Assembly (NCBI GenBank): GCA_036500145.1
Contig: DASYCO010000023.1
Location: forward strand, 1 to 18,446
DNA from: CAMAVH01 sp036500145
GTDB taxonomy: Bacteria; Pseudomonadota; Alphaproteobacteria; SMXQ01
Direction: 5' to 3'
DNA: 18,446 bases
Shown: positions 16,236-18,446 of the stretch, piece by piece
How the letters are laid out: each line of letters starts with the position of its first letter
Numbering within the stretch: the stretch's first letter is position 1
Program-made: the position numbers and the translations under genes
Notes under the pieces: model-generated
What the model was told of the DNA's origin: nothing
What the model saw: only the letters and a program-made list of their open reading frames with translations
Databases searched by the model: none

Positions 16236-16399
16236 TGCAATGACCGGGCAGGGGCCTCCCAAGCCATGCGCCGCCCCCGACAGACCGGCGGGCGCCCGCC
16301 ACCCAGCCAGCCATCTCGCAGCGTAGTTCCCAGACGTGCCGCGCCCGTGACCTGGGCCGCCCCCGAGACCGTCACCACGACACATCACAGAGCAAGTTC

Positions 16400-17587
16400 A
16401 TGGATCAGCAGAATACGTCCGCGACTTACGCGGCCCCCTCGCCGTCCCGCCAGAAGCCGAAGCTCGTGCGCTGGTTCATCATCGTCGGCCTTCTCCTGGT
16501 CGTCGTGCTGGGCGCCTTCTACGGCTTCGAGCAGTTCCGCAAGAACGCCATCGCGGCCTTCTTCGCCGGCAACAAGCCGCCGCCGACCACGATCAACGTG
16601 GCCCTGGCGCAGAGCGAGCCCATGTCGCGCTTCTTCGACGCCATCGGCACCGTCTCGGCGGTCAACCAGGTGACGCTCTCGGCGCAAGTCTCGGGCCGCA
16701 TCACGAAGCTGATGTTCGAATCCGGCGCCACCGTGAAGCAGGGCGACGCCCTGGTGCAGATCGACGACGGCAGCGAGCGCGCCGACCTCGCCAGCTACCA
16801 GGCGCAGGCCAAGCTCGCCACGGCGAACCTGGAGCGCGCCCGCACGCTGGCGCGCGAGAAGTACGCCACGCAGCAGAGCGTCGACCTGCAGCAGAGCAAC
16901 CTCGACGTCGCCCGCGCCGGCGCCGCCAAGAGCCAGGCGCTGATCGACCAGAAGCTGATCAAGGCACCCTTCCCGGGCGAGCTCGGCATCCGCCAGGTCG
17001 ACCTCGGCCAGTACGTCGGCCCCGGCACGCCGATGGTCACGCTGACCAAGCTCGACACCGTCTACGTCGACTTCACCCTGCCCGAGCAGGCGCGCAGCCA
17101 GCTCGCCGTCGGCCTGCCGGTCGAAGTGGGCGCCGACGCCTTCCCGGGCAAGACCTTCCAGGCGAAGATCACGACCATCGAGCCGCAGATCGACCCGACG
17201 ACGCGCGCCGTGAAGATCCGCGCCAGCATGGACAACCACGACCTGCTGCTGCAGCCCGGCATGTTCGCGCGCGCGCGCGTCGTGCTGCCGCCGCAGCCCG
17301 ACGTCATCACCGTGCCGGAGACCGCCGTCGACTACACCGTCTACGGCCAGTCGATCTTCCTCGTCCAAGAGGACGGCAAGACCGACGACGGCAAGACGAA
17401 GTACAAGGCCGTGCAGACCTTCGTCACCGTCGGCACGCGCCAGGGCGGCAAGGCTTCCATCGTGAAGGGCCTGAACGCGGGCGACATGGTCGCCAACGCC
17501 GGCCAGACCCGCATCTTCAACGGCGCGACCGTGATCCCGTCCGACAACGGCGGCCTGGTGCCGCCGGCCGAGACGCCGGTCCAGTAA
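16400..17587 (+). CDS. RND efflux periplasmic adaptor (membrane fusion protein), MexH/MdtA-like
   Basis: This 395-residue adaptor links the inner-membrane pump, whose gene follows, to an outer-membrane channel not encoded in this window. Residues 24-42 (WFIIVGLLLVVVLGAF core) form an N-terminal membrane anchor rather than a lipobox. The barrel-sandwich/lipoyl halves are SGRITKLMFESGATVKQGDAL and LIKAPFPGELGIRQVDLGQYV, split by a helical hairpin (ASYQAQAKLATANLERARTL and following). The beta-barrel segment includes IEPQIDPTTRAVKIRA and LLQPGMFARARVVL, hallmarks of the family. The ribosome site (AGAGCAAG) is weak. The gene is divergent from tetR and 88 nt before the pump gene, with a strong hairpin between. 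Drug or metabolite efflux is expected; the substrate is not known. Confidence 0.93.
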   Translation: MDQQNTSATYAAPSPSRQKPKLVRWFIIVGLLLVVVLGAFYGFEQFRKNAIAAFFAGNKPPPTTINVALAQSEPMSRFFDAIGTVSAVNQVTLSAQVSGRITKLMFESGATVKQGDALVQIDDGSERADLASYQAQAKLATANLERARTLAREKYATQQSVDLQQSNLDVARAGAAKSQALIDQKLIKAPFPGELGIRQVDLGQYVGPGTPMVTLTKLDTVYVDFTLPEQARSQLAVGLPVEVGADAFPGKTFQAKITTIEPQIDPTTRAVKIRASMDNHDLLLQPGMFARARVVLPPQPDVITVPETAVDYTVYGQSIFLVQEDGKTDDGKTKYKAVQTFVTVGTRQGGKASIVKGLNAGDMVANAGQTRIFNGATVIPSDNGGLVPPAETPVQ

Positions 17588-17609
17588 CGCCCACTCAAGC
17601 CGACCCGAA

Positions 17610-17640
17610 GGCGCGGGCCGCGATCGTCGCGGCTCGCGCC
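17610..17640 (+). other. Strong intercistronic hairpin between adaptor and pump genes
   Basis: GGCGCGGGCCGCG (17610-17622) pairs with CGCGGCTCGCGCC (17628-17640): 13 pairs including one G-U, with a 5-base loop. It lies in the 88 nt gap and is not followed by a T-run. It could stabilise the upstream adaptor message or reduce read-through to the pump. Confidence 0.6.
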
Positions 17641-17675
17641 GCGTCCTCCAAGGAACGCCGCTCTAAGGTACGCTC

Positions 17676-18446
17676 ATGCATTTCACCGACATCTTCATCC
17701 GCCGCCCCGTGCTCGCCACCGTGGTCAGCCTGCTGATCCTTCTGATCGGCCTGCAGTCCTTCTTCACGCTGGCCGTGCGGCAGTACCCGCAGATGCAGAA
17801 CACCGTGATCTCGGTGACGACGACCTATCCCGGCGCCTCGCCCGACCTGATCCAGGGCTTCATCACGCAGCCGATCGAGAACGCGGTCGCCTCGACCGAG
17901 GGCATCGACTACATGACCTCGTCCTCGACCCAGGGGAAGAGCCTGATCTCGGTCTACATCCAGCTCAATTACGATCCGAACAAGGCCATGACCGACGTCA
18001 TGGCCAAGGTGCAGCAGGTCAAATACCTGATCCCGAAGGAATCGAACGATCCGGTCATCCTGAAATCGACCGGCCAGACCACCGACGTCATGTATATCGG
18101 CTTCGCCTCGACTCAGCTGAATGAGGCGGCGATCACCGACCATCTTTCGCGCGTGGTGCAGCCTCTGCTCGCGACCGTCAACGGCGTCGCCTCGGCGGAG
18201 ATCCTGGGCGGCCAGACCTTCGCCATGCGCCTGTGGCTCGATCCGAACCGGATGGCGGCGCGTGGCATTTCGGCCGACGACATCACCAACGCGATCACCA
18301 GCAACAACTTCCAGTCGGCGCCGGGCCAGGTGAAGGGCTACTTCACCCTGACCAACATCACCGCCGACACCGATCTCACGAATATCGATGAGTTCCGCAA
18401 CATGGTGGTGAAGGCGCAGAACGGCGCCCTCGTTCGCCTGCGCGAC
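17676..18446 (+). CDS. RND efflux inner-membrane pump, MexI/MdtB-like (partial, N-terminal 257 residues)
   Basis: The gene starts at 17676, with AAGG about 8 nt upstream, and is open to the right edge, so roughly the first quarter of a protein of usually 1,020-1,050 residues is visible. It begins MHFTDIFIRRPVLATVVSLL, the typical first helix of hydrophobe/amphiphile RND pumps. Porter-domain landmarks follow: YPGASPDLIQGFITQPIENAV, EGIDYMTSSSTQG and LNYDPNKAMTDVMAKVQQV. The proton-relay aspartates of helix 4 lie beyond the window. The closest character is MexI/MdtB-type. With the adaptor upstream it forms a tripartite pump. Whether an outer-membrane factor gene follows cannot be seen. Confidence 0.95.
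   Translation, partial: MHFTDIFIRRPVLATVVSLLILLIGLQSFFTLAVRQYPQMQNTVISVTTTYPGASPDLIQGFITQPIENAVASTEGIDYMTSSSTQGKSLISVYIQLNYDPNKAMTDVMAKVQQVKYLIPKESNDPVILKSTGQTTDVMYIGFASTQLNEAAITDHLSRVVQPLLATVNGVASAEILGGQTFAMRLWLDPNRMAARGISADDITNAITSNNFQSAPGQVKGYFTLTNITADTDLTNIDEFRNMVVKAQNGALVRLRD

Overview
The window is GC-rich chromosomal DNA from a proteobacterium. A typical alphaproteobacterium (Rhodospirillales/Hyphomicrobiales-like) fits best, judging by strong G/C third-position codon use, a phthalate-type Rieske oxygenase plus 4,5-dihydroxyphthalate-decarboxylase-like pair, a tRNA-Ser gene with encoded CCA, and MexHI-like efflux genes. This taxonomic guess is an inference and I cannot confirm it. There are twelve protein genes (two cut by the window edges), one tRNA gene, and several hairpins and operator-like palindromes. 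I see no insertion sequence, CRISPR array, phage gene or toxin-antitoxin pair.

Region A (1-7368) is a putative uptake and catabolic locus. On the minus strand, in transcription order, lie a fused two-domain ABC permease, a Rieske oxygenase, a periplasmic binding protein, a second Rieske oxygenase closely related to the first, and the start of a 4,5-dihydroxyphthalate-decarboxylase-like gene that runs off the left edge. The ATPase of the same FbpABC/spermidine-putrescine-type transporter is transcribed divergently. A roughly 600 bp intergenic region separates the two arms and carries an array of TGTTCG-N5-CGAACA-type operators. The simplest reading is import of a small, probably aromatic carboxylate followed by oxygenation and decarboxylation. 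The substrate is not determined by the sequence.

Region B (7376-11372) holds an AraC-family regulator and an ABC exporter (fused permease-ATPase) on the minus strand, divergent from an Fsr-type major facilitator drug exporter. It looks like a small export/resistance module.

Region C (11440-13193) is a single gene for a predicted lipoprotein of the amidase-signature family. It has its own promoter, which is embedded in a large palindrome, and a strong hairpin after the stop.

Region D (13253-15324) contains tRNA-Ser(GGA) and lepA (EF4), both on the minus strand.

Region E (15443-18446) contains a TetR-family regulator divergent from an RND efflux adaptor and the start of its inner-membrane pump. 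A near-perfect 24 bp operator sits at the predicted transcription start of the efflux genes, so the layout is that of a classic repressor-controlled multidrug pump.

Most is recognisable biology. The parts worth a second look are the split transporter/oxygenase locus with its operator array, the conserved hairpins at gene junctions, and the amidase with its altered signature and palindromic promoter.
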